Source: Gammaproteobacteria bacterium (GTDB lineage Bacteria > Pseudomonadota > Gammaproteobacteria > Burkholderiales > Thiobacillaceae). From it: a stretch of DNA of 64,000 nt. The stretch is from positions 399,759-463,758 of the forward strand of contig JAHJNN010000012.1 of the NCBI GenBank assembly GCA_018820765.1, in the 5' to 3' direction. The notes under the pieces are model-generated. The model saw only the letters and a list, made by a program, of their open reading frames with translations, had not been told where the DNA came from and made no database searches. How positions within the stretch are numbered: position 1 is the stretch's first letter; each line of letters begins with the position of its first letter. Both the position numbers and the translations under genes were made by a program. Below are positions 8,918 through 17,882 of the stretch, one piece after another.

Positions 8918-10114
8918 TCAGTTGAGGAAGCTTGCAAGGTGGCGGATCAGGTGTCGCGCCTGGGTGAGCTTGTCGGCGCGCGGCAAGGGGTGGGCCCCCC
9001 GGTCGTCGAACAGCACCAGTTCGGCCGTGTCCTGCCCGAGCGTGTCCTGCGCCAGATTGCCGACCAGAAGCGGCAGGTGCTTGCGCCGGCGCTTGGCTTC
9101 GGCATGCTCGGCCAGGCGCTCGGTCTCGGCGGCGAATCCCACGCAAAACGGGGCATTCGGCAAGGCGGCCACCTCGGCCAGGATGTCGGGGTTGGCGACC
9201 AGATTCAGGGTCAGCCCGGCGTCGCTTTTCTTGATTTTCTGCGGCGCGGCGGCATCCACCCTGTAATCGGCCACTGCCGCCACCGCAATGAACACGTCGC
9301 TCGGCAATTCCCGCAGCACCGCATCGCGCATCTCGGCCGCGCTTTGCACGTCGATGCGGCGCACCCCTGCCGGTACGGCGAGGCAGGTCGGCCCCGACAC
9401 CAGGCACACTTCGGCGCCCGCCTCGCGTGCCGCCTGCGCCACCGCGTAGCCCATCTTGCCGGAACTGCGGTTGGTCAGCCCGCGCACCGGATCGATCGCC
9501 TCGAAGGTCGGCCCGGCGGTGATCAATACCCGCTTGCCCGCCAGCAGGCCGGCGCCCAGCAGCCCGGGCAGGGCAGCCACAACCTCGGCCGGCTCCAGCA
9601 TCCGCCCGAGGCCGGTTTCGCCGCAGGCCTGCTCTCCCACGGCCGGCCCCAGCAGCTGCACGCCGTCTGCGCGCAACTGCGCCAGGTTGCGTTGGGTCGG
9701 CGCGGCGGCCCACATCTCGCGGTTCATCGCGGGGGCGACGGCCAGCGTGCAGGTACGTGCGAGACACAGGGTCGACAGCAGATCGTCGGCGCGGCCGTGG
9801 ACGAGCCTGGCCAGGAAATCGGCCGAGGCCGGCGCCACCAGCAACAGGTCGGCATCGCGCGACAGGTGGATGTGCTCCATGCCATCGCCGCTGGCGGCCT
9901 CCCACAGGGAAGCCAGCACCGGCTTGCCGGACAGCGCCTGGAAGGTCAGCGGGGCGACGAACTGCTGCGCGGCGGCGGTCATCACCACCCGCACCTCGGC
10001 CCCGGCCTTGACCAGCAGGCGGCACAGCTCCGCCGCCTTGTAGGCCGCGATTCCGCCGGTCACCCCCAAGATGATTTTTTTGTTTGCAAGCGACACGGTT
10101 CGATCCCGGCGCAC
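8918..10114 (-). CDS. coaBC: Bifunctional phosphopantothenoylcysteine decarboxylase / phosphopantothenate-cysteine ligase CoaBC
   Basis: 398 residues; catalyses two steps of coenzyme A synthesis. The N-terminal flavoprotein half (CoaC) has [14 protein letters not shown], an active-site His in [22 protein letters not shown] and the PAMNREMW substrate clamp. The C-terminal CoaB half begins near residue 190 ([29 protein letters not shown]) and includes AAVADYR and KIKK. The first possible start is GTG at 10114; a GTG at 10096 (before [10 protein letters not shown]) is an equally good alternative. It is transcribed divergently from radC and is in operon with dut. Confidence 0.95.
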   Translation of the reverse strand: MRRDRTVSLANKKIILGVTGGIAAYKAAELCRLLVKAGAEVRVVMTAAAQQFVAPLTFQALSGKPVLASLWEAASGDGMEHIHLSRDADLLLVAPASADFLARLVHGRADDLLSTLCLARTCTLAVAPAMNREMWAAAPTQRNLAQLRADGVQLLGPAVGEQACGETGLGRMLEPAEVVAALPGLLGAGLLAGKRVLITAGPTFEAIDPVRGLTNRSSGKMGYAVAQAAREAGAEVCLVSGPTCLAVPAGVRRIDVQSAAEMRDAVLRELPSDVFIAVAAVADYRVDAAAPQKIKKSDAGLTLNLVANPDILAEVAALPNAPFCVGFAAETERLAEHAEAKRRRKHLPLLVGNLAQDTLGQDTAELVLFDDRGAHPLPRADKLTQARHLIRHLASFLN

Positions 10115-10156
10115 TTTCCATGAATAATGGCGACATTCTACGGGAGGTAAGCAGGC

Positions 10157-10831
10157 ATGGCGATCCGCGACTGGCCGGAGGACGCGCGTCCGCGCGAGAA
10201 GCTGCTGAAGCAGGGGGCGTGCGTGCTATCCGACGCCGAACTGGTCGCGGTGTTCCTGCGCACCGGCATGACAGGCAAGAGCGCGGTCGATCTGGGCCGC
10301 GAGCTGATCGAGCGCTTCGGCGGACTGGGCGGGCTGTGCCGTGCCGACCAGAAAGCCGCCTGCGCCGCGCCCGGGGTGGGCGAAGCCAAATACGCGCAAT
10401 TGCAGGCGGTGATGGAAATGGCGCGGCGCACGCTGGCCGAGGACATGCAGGCGGGCGACGCGCTGACCTCCCCCACCTCCGTACGCGACTACCTGCGGCT
10501 GATCCTGCGCGGCAAGGAGTACGAAGTGTTCTGCTGCGTGTTTCTCGACGCGCAGAACCGGGTGATCGCCGTGGAGGAGCTGTTTCGCGGCACGCTGACC
10601 CAAACCAGCGTCTATCCACGCGAAATCATCAAGCGCGCGCTGGCGCACAATGCCGCCGCGCTGATTCTGGCGCACAATCACCCCAGCGGCGTGGCGGAAC
10701 CCAGCCAGGCCGACCGCCTCCTCACCCGTAAACTGACGGATGCGCTGGCGCTGGTGGACGTGCGCGTGCTCGACCATTTCATTGTCGCAGGCGCCTCCTC
10801 GCTGTCGTTCATGGAATCCGGCCAACTCTGA
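10157..10831 (+). CDS. radC: RadC family JAB1/MPN-domain protein
   Basis: 224 residues. The N-terminal UPF0758 helix-hairpin-helix region ([22 protein letters not shown]) precedes a JAMM metalloprotease-like domain. The metal-binding signature [14 protein letters not shown] is complete. Despite the name, a direct role in DNA repair is not established for the family. The start ATG at 10157 has a GGGAGG ribosome site about 10 bases upstream. The gene precedes rpmB-rpmG, the conserved proteobacterial order. Confidence 0.93.
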   Translation: MAIRDWPEDARPREKLLKQGACVLSDAELVAVFLRTGMTGKSAVDLGRELIERFGGLGGLCRADQKAACAAPGVGEAKYAQLQAVMEMARRTLAEDMQAGDALTSPTSVRDYLRLILRGKEYEVFCCVFLDAQNRVIAVEELFRGTLTQTSVYPREIIKRALAHNAAALILAHNHPSGVAEPSQADRLLTRKLTDALALVDVRVLDHFIVAGASSLSFMESGQL

Positions 10832-10947
10832 ACGTTGAGCAAATTCCATCTTAAAATCAAAGGCATCGCGAAATCGGGCCGCAGGCAATCCAGGTATTCG
10901 GCAAGGAAAAACCGGCTGCGGGATTTGGGGGTTTGAAATGGGTCAGC

Positions 10948-10976
10948 TTGCCTCACGCTCGCAAGCTGTGATATAA
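10948..10976 (+). promoter_or_regulatory. Candidate sigma-70 promoter of rpmB-rpmG
   Basis: A TTGCCT -35 box at 10948-10953 and an ATATAA -10 box at 10971-10976 are separated by 17 bases. They lie about 70 bases upstream of the rpmB start in an otherwise AT-poor region. Confidence 0.5.
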
Positions 10977-10990
10977 ATCGCGGTTCTCGG

Positions 10991-11023
10991 GTTAACCCCT
11001 ATCGTTAACCCTCACTGGTTAAC
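10991..11023 (+). repeat. Three GTTAACC direct repeats in the rpmB leader
   Basis: GTTAACC occurs three times, starting at 10991, 11004 and 11018. The last two copies are GTTAACCCTC, and the spacing is 13 and 14 bases. They lie between the promoter candidate and the rpmB ribosome site (TTGGAG), in the transcribed leader. GTTAAC is itself palindromic. The function is unknown; leader-mediated control or protein binding is possible. Confidence 0.5.
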
Positions 11024-11044
11024 CCTCAATTTTGGAGCAGCGTC

Positions 11045-11281
11045 ATGGCTCGCGTATGTGTCGTTACGGGCAAGAAGCCCATGGTCGGAAACAACGTTTC
11101 CCACGCCAACAATAGAACCAAGCGTCGTTTTCTGCCCAACCTGCAGTACCGCCGGTTCTGGGTCGAGAGCGAAAACCGCTGGATTCGTCTGCGTTTGTCC
11201 ACGGCTGCCCTGCGCACCATCGACAAGAACGGCATTGATTCCGTTCTGGCCGACCTGCGCGCCCGCGGCGAAGCGGTTTAA
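11045..11281 (+). CDS. rpmB: 50S ribosomal protein L28
   Basis: 78 residues, standard length. It begins [20 protein letters not shown] with the usual [16 protein letters not shown] segment that follows. A strong ribosome site (TTGGAGCAGCGTC) precedes the ATG. It is followed by rpmG 11 bases later in the usual two-gene operon. Confidence 0.98.
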   Translation: MARVCVVTGKKPMVGNNVSHANNRTKRRFLPNLQYRRFWVESENRWIRLRLSTAALRTIDKNGIDSVLADLRARGEAV

Positions 11282-11292
11282 GGAGACGCACC

Positions 11293-11460
11293 ATGGCTAA
11301 AGGCGGACGCGAAAAGATCAAGCTGGAGTCCACTGCGGGCACCGGACACTTCTACACCACCACCAAGAACAAGAAGACCATGCCCGAGAAGATGGAGATC
11401 AGCAAGTTCGATCCCAAGGCTCGCAAGCATGTGATGTACAAGGAAACCAAGCTGAAGTAA
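11293..11460 (+). CDS. rpmG: 50S ribosomal protein L33
   Basis: 55 residues. The protein starts [20 protein letters not shown] and ends [11 protein letters not shown], a complete L33. It has no zinc-binding CxxC pairs, so it is the zinc-free form. AAGGAG lies just before the ATG. It is translated with L28 and followed by tandem terminators. Confidence 0.97.
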   Translation: MAKGGREKIKLESTAGTGHFYTTTKNKKTMPEKMEISKFDPKARKHVMYKETKLK

Positions 11461-11480
11461 TCCGGCTTGCTCCAAAAAGA

Positions 11481-11540
11481 AAAACCCGCCAACCGGCGGG
11501 TTTTCTTTTAATACAGCCCCGCCAGATGGCGGGTTTTTTT
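11481..11540 (+). terminator. Tandem Rho-independent terminators after rpmG
   Basis: The first hairpin has arms AAAACCCGCC (11481-11490) and GGCGGGTTTT (11495-11504), followed by CTTTTA. The second has CCCGCC (11518-11523) and GGCGGG (11528-11533), followed by seven T. The first also has an A run on the other side and could serve the convergent desaturase gene. Confidence 0.88.
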
Positions 11541-11582
11541 ATTGCCTGTCGATGAGGGCAACCCGAAGGTTGCCGTCCGATC

Positions 11583-12755
11583 TTAAGCGTAGCTGCGCAG
11601 GCGCACCGAGAACTGCTGCAGCGACTGGATGCCGCTCTCTTCGGCGCGCTTGCACCAAGCCTGCAACTGCTCCAGCAGCTGCTCGCGGCTGGCGGTGGAA
11701 CGGCCCCAGATGGCGGCCAGTTCCTGGCGCATGCGATAGACGGTTTGCAGGCGCTCACTCTTACCCAAGAGGGTCTCGAGCGCGGCCTTGTCAGCCGCAG
11801 CCAGCTCGGCTGGCTCCTTGTGCAGCCAGCGGCGGAAGCTGTCGAAATTCCAGTTCTGCGGCAGGTTCGCCCCGGCCTTCAGCTTGGCGATCTCGGCCTT
11901 GCTGTCTGCGCGCACGCTTTTCACGAAGCGCGTCATCACGTCGTAGCGATGGGTGATGACGGCTTGCAGGGTGTCGAGGTCGCACAGCGGCTTGGCCGGC
12001 TGCCATTTCACCGTCGGCGCCAGCTTGCGGATGGTGGCAAGGCCGACATAGGACATCAGCTTGATGTACATCCAGCCGATGTCGAACTCGTACCACTTAT
12101 TCGATAGCCGCGCCGAGGTGCCGTAGGCGTGATGGTTGTTGTGCAGTTCTTCGCCGCCGATGAGGATGCCCCACGGCAGGATATTGGTGCTGGCATCCTC
12201 GCTGGCGAAATTGCGATAGCCCCAGTAGTGGCCGATGCCGTTGATGATGCCGGCGGCGGTGACCGGAATCCAGGCCATTTGCACAGCCCAGATGGTCAGG
12301 CCGATGGGGCCGAACAGGGCGAGGTCGATCGCCATCATCAGCCAGATGCCAGCGGCCGAGTGACGGCTGTAGACGTTGCGTTCCATCCAGTCGTCGGGCG
12401 TGCCGTGGCCGTATTTTTCCAGTGTCTCGGCCACTTTGGCCTCGGCGCGATACAGTTCGGAACCTTCCCAGAAAACCTTCTTGATGCCGCGCGTCTGCGG
12501 GCTGTGCGGGTCTTCGGCGGTTTCGCACTTGGCGTGGTGCTTGCGGTGGATGGAGACCCATTCCTTGGTGACCATGCCGGAGGTGAGCCACAGCCAGAAA
12601 CGGAAGAAATGGCTGACGACAGGGTGCAGATCGACGGCGCGGTGCGCCTGCGAGCGGTGCAGAAAAATGGTGACGGCGGCGATGGTGATGTGGGTCAGGC
12701 CCAGGGCCGCCAGCACATACCCCCACCAGGGTAAAACCAATAAACCTAATTGCAT
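11583..12755 (-). CDS. DesA-type fatty acid desaturase
   Basis: About 390 residues. This is a membrane di-iron desaturase that introduces a double bond into acyl chains. Three His boxes are present: HRSQAH (residues 33-38), HRKHH (70-74) and HNNHH (about 205), with hydrophobic segments between them. The ATG at 12755 has AGGA at good spacing; a TTG at 12779 would add eight residues. Beyond the desaturase fold, the last 120 residues or so (ending LLEQLQAWCKRAEESG and then RLRSYA) resemble the C-terminal part of ISL3-family transposases, an odd tail that I recall from other bacterial DesA proteins. It converges with rpmG. Confidence 0.88.
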   Translation of the reverse strand: MQLGLLVLPWWGYVLAALGLTHITIAAVTIFLHRSQAHRAVDLHPVVSHFFRFWLWLTSGMVTKEWVSIHRKHHAKCETAEDPHSPQTRGIKKVFWEGSELYRAEAKVAETLEKYGHGTPDDWMERNVYSRHSAAGIWLMMAIDLALFGPIGLTIWAVQMAWIPVTAAGIINGIGHYWGYRNFASEDASTNILPWGILIGGEELHNNHHAYGTSARLSNKWYEFDIGWMYIKLMSYVGLATIRKLAPTVKWQPAKPLCDLDTLQAVITHRYDVMTRFVKSVRADSKAEIAKLKAGANLPQNWNFDSFRRWLHKEPAELAAADKAALETLLGKSERLQTVYRMRQELAAIWGRSTASREQLLEQLQAWCKRAEESGIQSLQQFSVRLRSYA

Positions 12756-13011
12756 TTCAAATTTCCTGAAAAAGGACAATATCGTCCAGTAATGTACGGA
12801 TAAACCCCATGAAAATCAAGGATTATTCGCGATTTGGCCAGCGCCCGGGCCCGGAGAGCCACCCACTGCGGAAAGGGAATTTCGATCCCGGAGGCCTTGA
12901 AAGCTTCGCCTGATCGCCTGGCAGATGCCGAACGGAAAATTCTTTCATAGGACAGCCGCCGCGGCAGCGCAACCCGACATTGCACGATCAGACCCGCTTC
13001 GGCTGCCCGGG

Positions 13012-14226
13012 CTAGAAGTTCAGCGTGAGTTGCGCGGAGAGAATGTCGACCGAGGCGTCATAGCTGCCGTTGAGCGTCGTGCCGTTATCGACGCTCTGCA
13101 AACCCGGGGAATTGACGAACAGGTGCGCATAGCCGAAATCGAGCACGCTCTGCCGCGACAGCCGGTACTGGCCGCCGACGGCCACCCAGGTGCGCGCGCC
13201 ATCGGGGATGCGGGGGGTGCGGTAAACATCCGACACCGGCGCTTCGTCGTACGCGACGCCGCCGCGCAGGCTCAATTGGTCGCTCATGTGCCAGGTCGCG
13301 CCCAGCGAATAGCGCAGGATGTCCTCCCAGTTCTCGACCGTAGTCTTGTTGACGGTGCCACGGATGGGCAGATCGTCGAAATCGCTCCAGCCGGTCCAGG
13401 TCACGTCGGCCAGCAGATCCCATCTGGGGGACAGCTTGTGGAAAAGGCTCAGCGATGCGCTGTCCGGCAGGGTGACTGCCGCGGTCACCGGGCCGTTGAG
13501 CGCGCCCACCACGGGGTCGGACGCGCTGGACGTGCCTTCCAGCGTGTAGTCCACTTCGGAACGGTAGGACAAGCCCAGGCGGGTGGCGGGGGTGAGCTGC
13601 CACAGCGCGCCCAGGTTGTAGCCCCAGCCGTAATCGTCCCCCTTGATGGTGACCAGCGGGACGGGCGCGGGGAGCGGCTGCCGGTGGGTCAGCGTTGCCT
13701 CGACCCACTGGAGGTTGAGTCCCGCGCCGAGCGACAGGGTCTCTCTGAACTTGTAGGCGATGGACGGATTGATGTTGATGGTTTTCACTTCCGACTTGAT
13801 GGCCTGGTAGCGGCCGATCCAGTTGGAGTCGTATTCGGTCTTGAGGCCGAACGGGCTGTTCAAGCCAAGTCCCAGATGCACCTGCGGCGTCAGCCGAAAC
13901 GCAAAATAGGCATTGGGCACGACGGCCAAGCCGCCGGCATCCCCCCCGTCCCCGCCGCCGATGGCGGGGGTCACCGTTCCCGAAAACTCGGCCTTGGCTT
14001 TGATTAGATGCCCCGCCACCACAAGCTGCCGGTCAGGCAGCTGCGTCATGCCCGCGGGGTTGAAGAACACGGTGCTGGCGTCCTGCGCCACGGCGGCGGC
14101 ACCGGCGTAGGCGTTGCCCAGGCCGCTGGCGTTCTGTTCGATCAGGGCAAAGCCTGCGGCGTGCGAAAAACCGGCACAGCCGGCCAGGGCCAGGCCTGCG
14201 GCCAGGCGATGAATACGATGCGACAT
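13012..14226 (-). CDS. FadL/OmpP1-family outer-membrane transporter
   Basis: 404 residues from ATG 14226. A signal peptide (residues 1-24, ending GCAGFSHAAGF) is followed by the FadL hallmark N-terminus (ALIEQNASGLGNAYAGAAAVAQDASTVFFNPAGM). Alternating beta-strand sequence continues to a terminal strand ending in Phe (QLTLNF), as expected for a barrel. Such porins take up long-chain fatty acids or other hydrophobic compounds. The neighbouring acyl-CoA ligase, 25 bases upstream on the same strand, supports a fatty-acid role. The hydrophobic ligand is inferred. Confidence 0.9.
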   Translation of the reverse strand: MSHRIHRLAAGLALAGCAGFSHAAGFALIEQNASGLGNAYAGAAAVAQDASTVFFNPAGMTQLPDRQLVVAGHLIKAKAEFSGTVTPAIGGGDGGDAGGLAVVPNAYFAFRLTPQVHLGLGLNSPFGLKTEYDSNWIGRYQAIKSEVKTININPSIAYKFRETLSLGAGLNLQWVEATLTHRQPLPAPVPLVTIKGDDYGWGYNLGALWQLTPATRLGLSYRSEVDYTLEGTSSASDPVVGALNGPVTAAVTLPDSASLSLFHKLSPRWDLLADVTWTGWSDFDDLPIRGTVNKTTVENWEDILRYSLGATWHMSDQLSLRGGVAYDEAPVSDVYRTPRIPDGARTWVAVGGQYRLSRQSVLDFGYAHLFVNSPGLQSVDNGTTLNGSYDASVDILSAQLTLNF

Positions 14227-14251
14227 ACAAGTTCTCCGTTGAGTATTGGAA

Positions 14252-16069
14252 TTATCCGCGCGCGAAATCAGCATACATGGCCTCGACCACCGCGCGATAG
14301 CGGTCGAGCACCTGGTTGCGCCTGACCTTGAGGGTGGGGGTGAGGAGGCCCTCGTCCACCGTCCACGGCTTGAGTTCCAGATGCAGGCGACGGATCTGGG
14401 CATAGCCCGGGAAATGCCTGAGATGATGCGCCACGCGCTGGGTGAGCGCCTTCACCACCCTGGGGTCGCGCAATGCCGCGGGCTGGCGCGGATCGACATG
14501 GAGGCTGGCGGCAAACGCCTGCCAGTGCTCCTCGTTCAGCACGGTCAGCGCAGCCAGAAAGGGCTTGCCTTCGCCCACGATCATCACCTGATCGAACAGC
14601 GGATCGAGCAGGAGGGTGGATTCCATTTCGGTAGGGGGCACCTTCTCGCCATTGTTCAGCACGATGATGTCCTTGATGCGCCCGATGATCGCGTAATGAC
14701 CGTGGGCATCGACGCTCGCCTGGTCGCCGCTGTGCAGCCAGCCCTCGGCATCGATCATGGCGCGGGTGGCGGCCTCGTCCTTCCAGTAGCCGCGCATCAC
14801 GCAGCGGCTGCGCGTGAGCAGCTCGTCGTTGTCGCCGATCTTCACCTCGACGCCGGGCATGGGCTGGCCGATGCTGGCGGGCACGTTGGAATCGGGGCGG
14901 TTCACGCACACCACCGGGCCGGTTTCGGTGAGACCGTAGCCCTGGTAGATCGGCACGCCCAGCCCGATGAAGACCTGCGCAATCTCGGGCGACAGCGCCG
15001 CGCCGCCGGAAATCGCCAGCCGCAGCCGCCCGCCCAGTTTCTGCGTGACATTCCCCGCCACCAGTTTGTGCAGCAGCGGCCACAGCAGCAGCTCGGGGTG
15101 CCAGCCCGCCCGCCCCTGCTCACGCTCGAAGCGCCGCCAGCCCACCCGCACCGCCAGCTTGAACAGCAACCGGGCGAGCAGGCCTTTCTTCGCCAGCCCG
15201 TCCTGGATGCGGCCGTAAACGCGTTCGTAGATGCGCGGCACCGAGATCAGCACGGTGGGGCGAATGGCCTGCAGATCCTGCGCCAGCTGGGCGATCGAGC
15301 GCGCATAGGCGACTTCGGCACCGAGCAGCATCGGCAGGTAGTAACCGCCGGTGCGCTCCAGCGTATGGGAAAGCGGCAGAAAGGAGAGGAACACTTCGTG
15401 CGGCCCGAAATCGGCGCACTGCGACGCATAGAACGCGTTCCACAGCAGGTTTTCGTGCGTCAGCATCACGCCCTTGGGTCGCCCGGTGGTGCCCGAGGTG
15501 TAGACGATGCTGGCCAGCAGGTCGGCAGAAAGCGCGCGCTCCGGAAGCGGTGTGCCGACCGCGGCGGCCAGCCAGTCGGTGGCCACCACGAAGCGCGGAC
15601 TCCAGTCCGCCAGGCCGTTGTCCGGCGCGACCAGGCTGACGATGCGTTGCAGGCTCTTGGCCGAGCCGGCGATTTCGGCCAGCTTCTTGTGCTGGAATTT
15701 GCCTTCGACCAGCAGCAGCCTGGCGTCGGCATGGTCAAGGATATAGGCCGCGCTGTCGGGGCGGTCGTCGAGATACAGGGGCACCGTCACCAGGCCCAGC
15801 GCCAGCGCGGCCTGGTCGAAGATCACCCATTCGACGCTGTTTTTCAGCATCACCGCCACACGGTCGCCGGGGGCCAGTCCCTCCTTCGCCAGGGCGGCCT
15901 GCCAGCGTGCCACCTCGGCCGCCACCTGCGTCCAGGTGAAGCTGATCCAGGTGCCGCGCACCTCGTCGAACTGGCGGTAGGCAACCTGGTCCGGCGTCGC
16001 CGCGACGCGTGCGCGGAACAGGCCGCACAGCGTGCCGAGCGTGTCGGGATGGAGCGGCGCTGCAGTCAT
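14252..16069 (-). CDS. Long-chain acyl-CoA synthetase (AMP-forming)
   Basis: 605 residues; activates fatty acids to acyl-CoA through an acyl-AMP intermediate. The P-loop-like AMP-binding motif is IVYTSGTTGRPKGVMLTHEN (around residue 178). The adenylate core follows at YQGYGLTETGPVVCVNR, and HSGDQASVDAHGHYAIIGRIKDII holds the A8/hinge region. It is closer to the long FadD15/ACSL type than to short-chain acetyl-CoA synthetases. It is transcribed just upstream of the FadL-like porin, a plausible uptake-and-activation pair. Confidence 0.92.
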   Translation of the reverse strand: MTAAPLHPDTLGTLCGLFRARVAATPDQVAYRQFDEVRGTWISFTWTQVAAEVARWQAALAKEGLAPGDRVAVMLKNSVEWVIFDQAALALGLVTVPLYLDDRPDSAAYILDHADARLLLVEGKFQHKKLAEIAGSAKSLQRIVSLVAPDNGLADWSPRFVVATDWLAAAVGTPLPERALSADLLASIVYTSGTTGRPKGVMLTHENLLWNAFYASQCADFGPHEVFLSFLPLSHTLERTGGYYLPMLLGAEVAYARSIAQLAQDLQAIRPTVLISVPRIYERVYGRIQDGLAKKGLLARLLFKLAVRVGWRRFEREQGRAGWHPELLLWPLLHKLVAGNVTQKLGGRLRLAISGGAALSPEIAQVFIGLGVPIYQGYGLTETGPVVCVNRPDSNVPASIGQPMPGVEVKIGDNDELLTRSRCVMRGYWKDEAATRAMIDAEGWLHSGDQASVDAHGHYAIIGRIKDIIVLNNGEKVPPTEMESTLLLDPLFDQVMIVGEGKPFLAALTVLNEEHWQAFAASLHVDPRQPAALRDPRVVKALTQRVAHHLRHFPGYAQIRRLHLELKPWTVDEGLLTPTLKVRRNQVLDRYRAVVEAMYADFARG

Positions 16070-16130
16070 GTCAGGTCATCAAGCCAACCGGAAGGAAACG
16101 CCGTATAGATAGCGGCAAAGCCCGCACGGG

Positions 16131-17378
16131 TCAATTGGCGTTCTTGACCAGGACGGCGGCAAAAAAGCCGTCCGTCCCATGCACGGCAGGCGACAGCTTC
16201 AGCATGGCGCCGGTGTCGAGCGGAATCCTGTTCTGCGCCAGCAACTCGTTCACCGGCAGCAGGCTGAAGCCGCCTTCCGCCAGCAGCGCCTCGACGATGG
16301 CCTCATTTTCTTCCGGCAGCAGGCTGCAGGTGGCATACACCAGGCGGCCACCGGGCTTCAGCAGTTTCGCGGCCGCGCGCAGGATGGCAGCCTGTTTCTG
16401 CGTCAGCTCTACCACGGACTCGGGCGACTGGCGAAATTTCAGGTCGGGGTTGCGGCGCAGCGTGCCCAGTCCGGAGCACGGCGCATCGACCAGCACGCGG
16501 TCGAGTTTGCCGGCCAGCCGCTTCACCCGGGTGTCGTTTTCGGAAGCGATCAATTGCGGCATCACGTTGGACAGCCCCGAACGCGCCAGCCGCGGCTTCA
16601 GGTTGGCGAGCCGTTTTTCCGCTACGTCGAAGGCATACAGGCGCCCGGTCGACGCCATCATGGCGCCGATGGCGAGCGTCTTGCCGCCGGCGCCGGCGCA
16701 GAAGTCGCACACCATCTCGCCGCGCCGCGCACCGAGCAGCAGGGCCAGCAGCTGGCTGCCCTCGTCCTGCACTTCCAGGCTGCCGTCGAGAAACAGCGGA
16801 TGGCGGTTGATCGCCGGATGGTCCTTGAAGCGGATGCCCCAGGGCGAATAGGGCGTCGCTTCGACCGCCAGCCCTTCCGCCTGCAATTGCGCCAGCACGC
16901 TGTCGCGGCTGGCCTTGTGCGCATTCACCCGCACGTCGAGCGGCGCCGGCTGCTGCAGCGCGCGGCCGAGCGCGAGGATGTCGGCGTCGCTCATCGACTG
17001 CTGCAGCTTTTCGATGACCCAGTCGGGCAGTTCGGCCGCCACGGCCAGCGGCAGCGCGTCGGTCTTGGCATTGCGAATGTGGTCGACGAGTTCGGGCTTG
17101 GCGAATTTTTCCAGTGTCGCGCCGCTCATGCCGCGCGACTTGATCAGCCAGGCGATGATGAGCGTGCGCGGATTGGCCGCCGGCACCACCACCGACAGAT
17201 AGCGATAGCGGCGCAGCACGCCGAACACGGCCTCGGCCACGAACGCGCGGTCATGCGAGCCGAGCTTTTTGTGCTCGCGGAAAAACGCCGACAGCACGGC
17301 GTCGGCCGGACGTTTGAAATCCAGCACCAGATCGAGCGCCTGGGTGGCGAGTTGCAGCAGCGGCGGAGTGAGTTCCAT
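16131..17378 (-). CDS. RsmB/NOP-family RNA cytosine-C5 methyltransferase
   Basis: 415 residues. The N-terminal NusB-like helical domain is followed by a class I methyltransferase domain. The SAM-binding loop is VCDFCAGAGGKTLAIGA, and the two cysteines of the family lie in LVDAPCSGLGTLRRNPD and VYATCSLLPEENE. These enzymes methylate cytosine in rRNA or tRNA. It is probably the RsmB-type rRNA enzyme, but the usual fmt-rsmB neighbourhood is absent, so the exact target is left open. Confidence 0.9.
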   Translation of the reverse strand: MELTPPLLQLATQALDLVLDFKRPADAVLSAFFREHKKLGSHDRAFVAEAVFGVLRRYRYLSVVVPAANPRTLIIAWLIKSRGMSGATLEKFAKPELVDHIRNAKTDALPLAVAAELPDWVIEKLQQSMSDADILALGRALQQPAPLDVRVNAHKASRDSVLAQLQAEGLAVEATPYSPWGIRFKDHPAINRHPLFLDGSLEVQDEGSQLLALLLGARRGEMVCDFCAGAGGKTLAIGAMMASTGRLYAFDVAEKRLANLKPRLARSGLSNVMPQLIASENDTRVKRLAGKLDRVLVDAPCSGLGTLRRNPDLKFRQSPESVVELTQKQAAILRAAAKLLKPGGRLVYATCSLLPEENEAIVEALLAEGGFSLLPVNELLAQNRIPLDTGAMLKLSPAVHGTDGFFAAVLVKNAN

Positions 17379-17428
17379 CAGGGAGGGGCAGGCAGGTTGG
17401 CAGGCGGCAGGGGCATCCCCGCCGGGAT

Positions 17429-17731
17429 TTATTCGTCTTCGCCGAGCTCGGGGTCCCAGCCCTTTTCACGCGCGCGATCCACCGCCATCTGGTACAGGGT
17501 GGTGTGGCGCTCGCGCAGTCCGGGCGGCAGGCGGCTCGGCAGGTTGCCGTATTTGTCCCACTCGGCTTCGATTTTTTCCGTCAATGCCTGCATCTGCCCC
17601 AGCTGCCAGCCGGCGCAGTCCTCGGATTCGGGAATGAAGCCGAACAGCCAGCCGTCGAGCACGACGCGCGCCAGCATGGTGACGCCGTGCTTGTCCTGGT
17701 AGAAACCGGGGTAGGTCATTTTGTTGTTCAT
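17429..17731 (-). CDS. Conserved hypothetical protein (100 aa)
   Basis: A 100-residue soluble protein, acidic at the C-terminus (WDPELGEDE). It begins MNNKMTYPGFYQDKHGVTML and includes a WLFGFIPES segment. I do not recognise a domain. It lies 50 bases upstream of the RNA methyltransferase on the same strand and could be co-transcribed. The ATG at 17731 is chosen because the frame upstream has no conserved look and lacks a ribosome site. Confidence 0.7.
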   Translation of the reverse strand: MNNKMTYPGFYQDKHGVTMLARVVLDGWLFGFIPESEDCAGWQLGQMQALTEKIEAEWDKYGNLPSRLPPGLRERHTTLYQMAVDRAREKGWDPELGEDE

Positions 17732-17882
17732 GGCTGCGAGTGGATCTTGTCGTCGTAGGGAAAAGCTGCCATGGCCGGCAGCGGCATCGAGACAGCGCGT
17801 CCGCATGCGCCAGACGCGAGAATTTCCGGTCTTCGGGCTTTATGGGCGCATCGGCGAAAGAAGCGCAAGGATACCACCAAGC

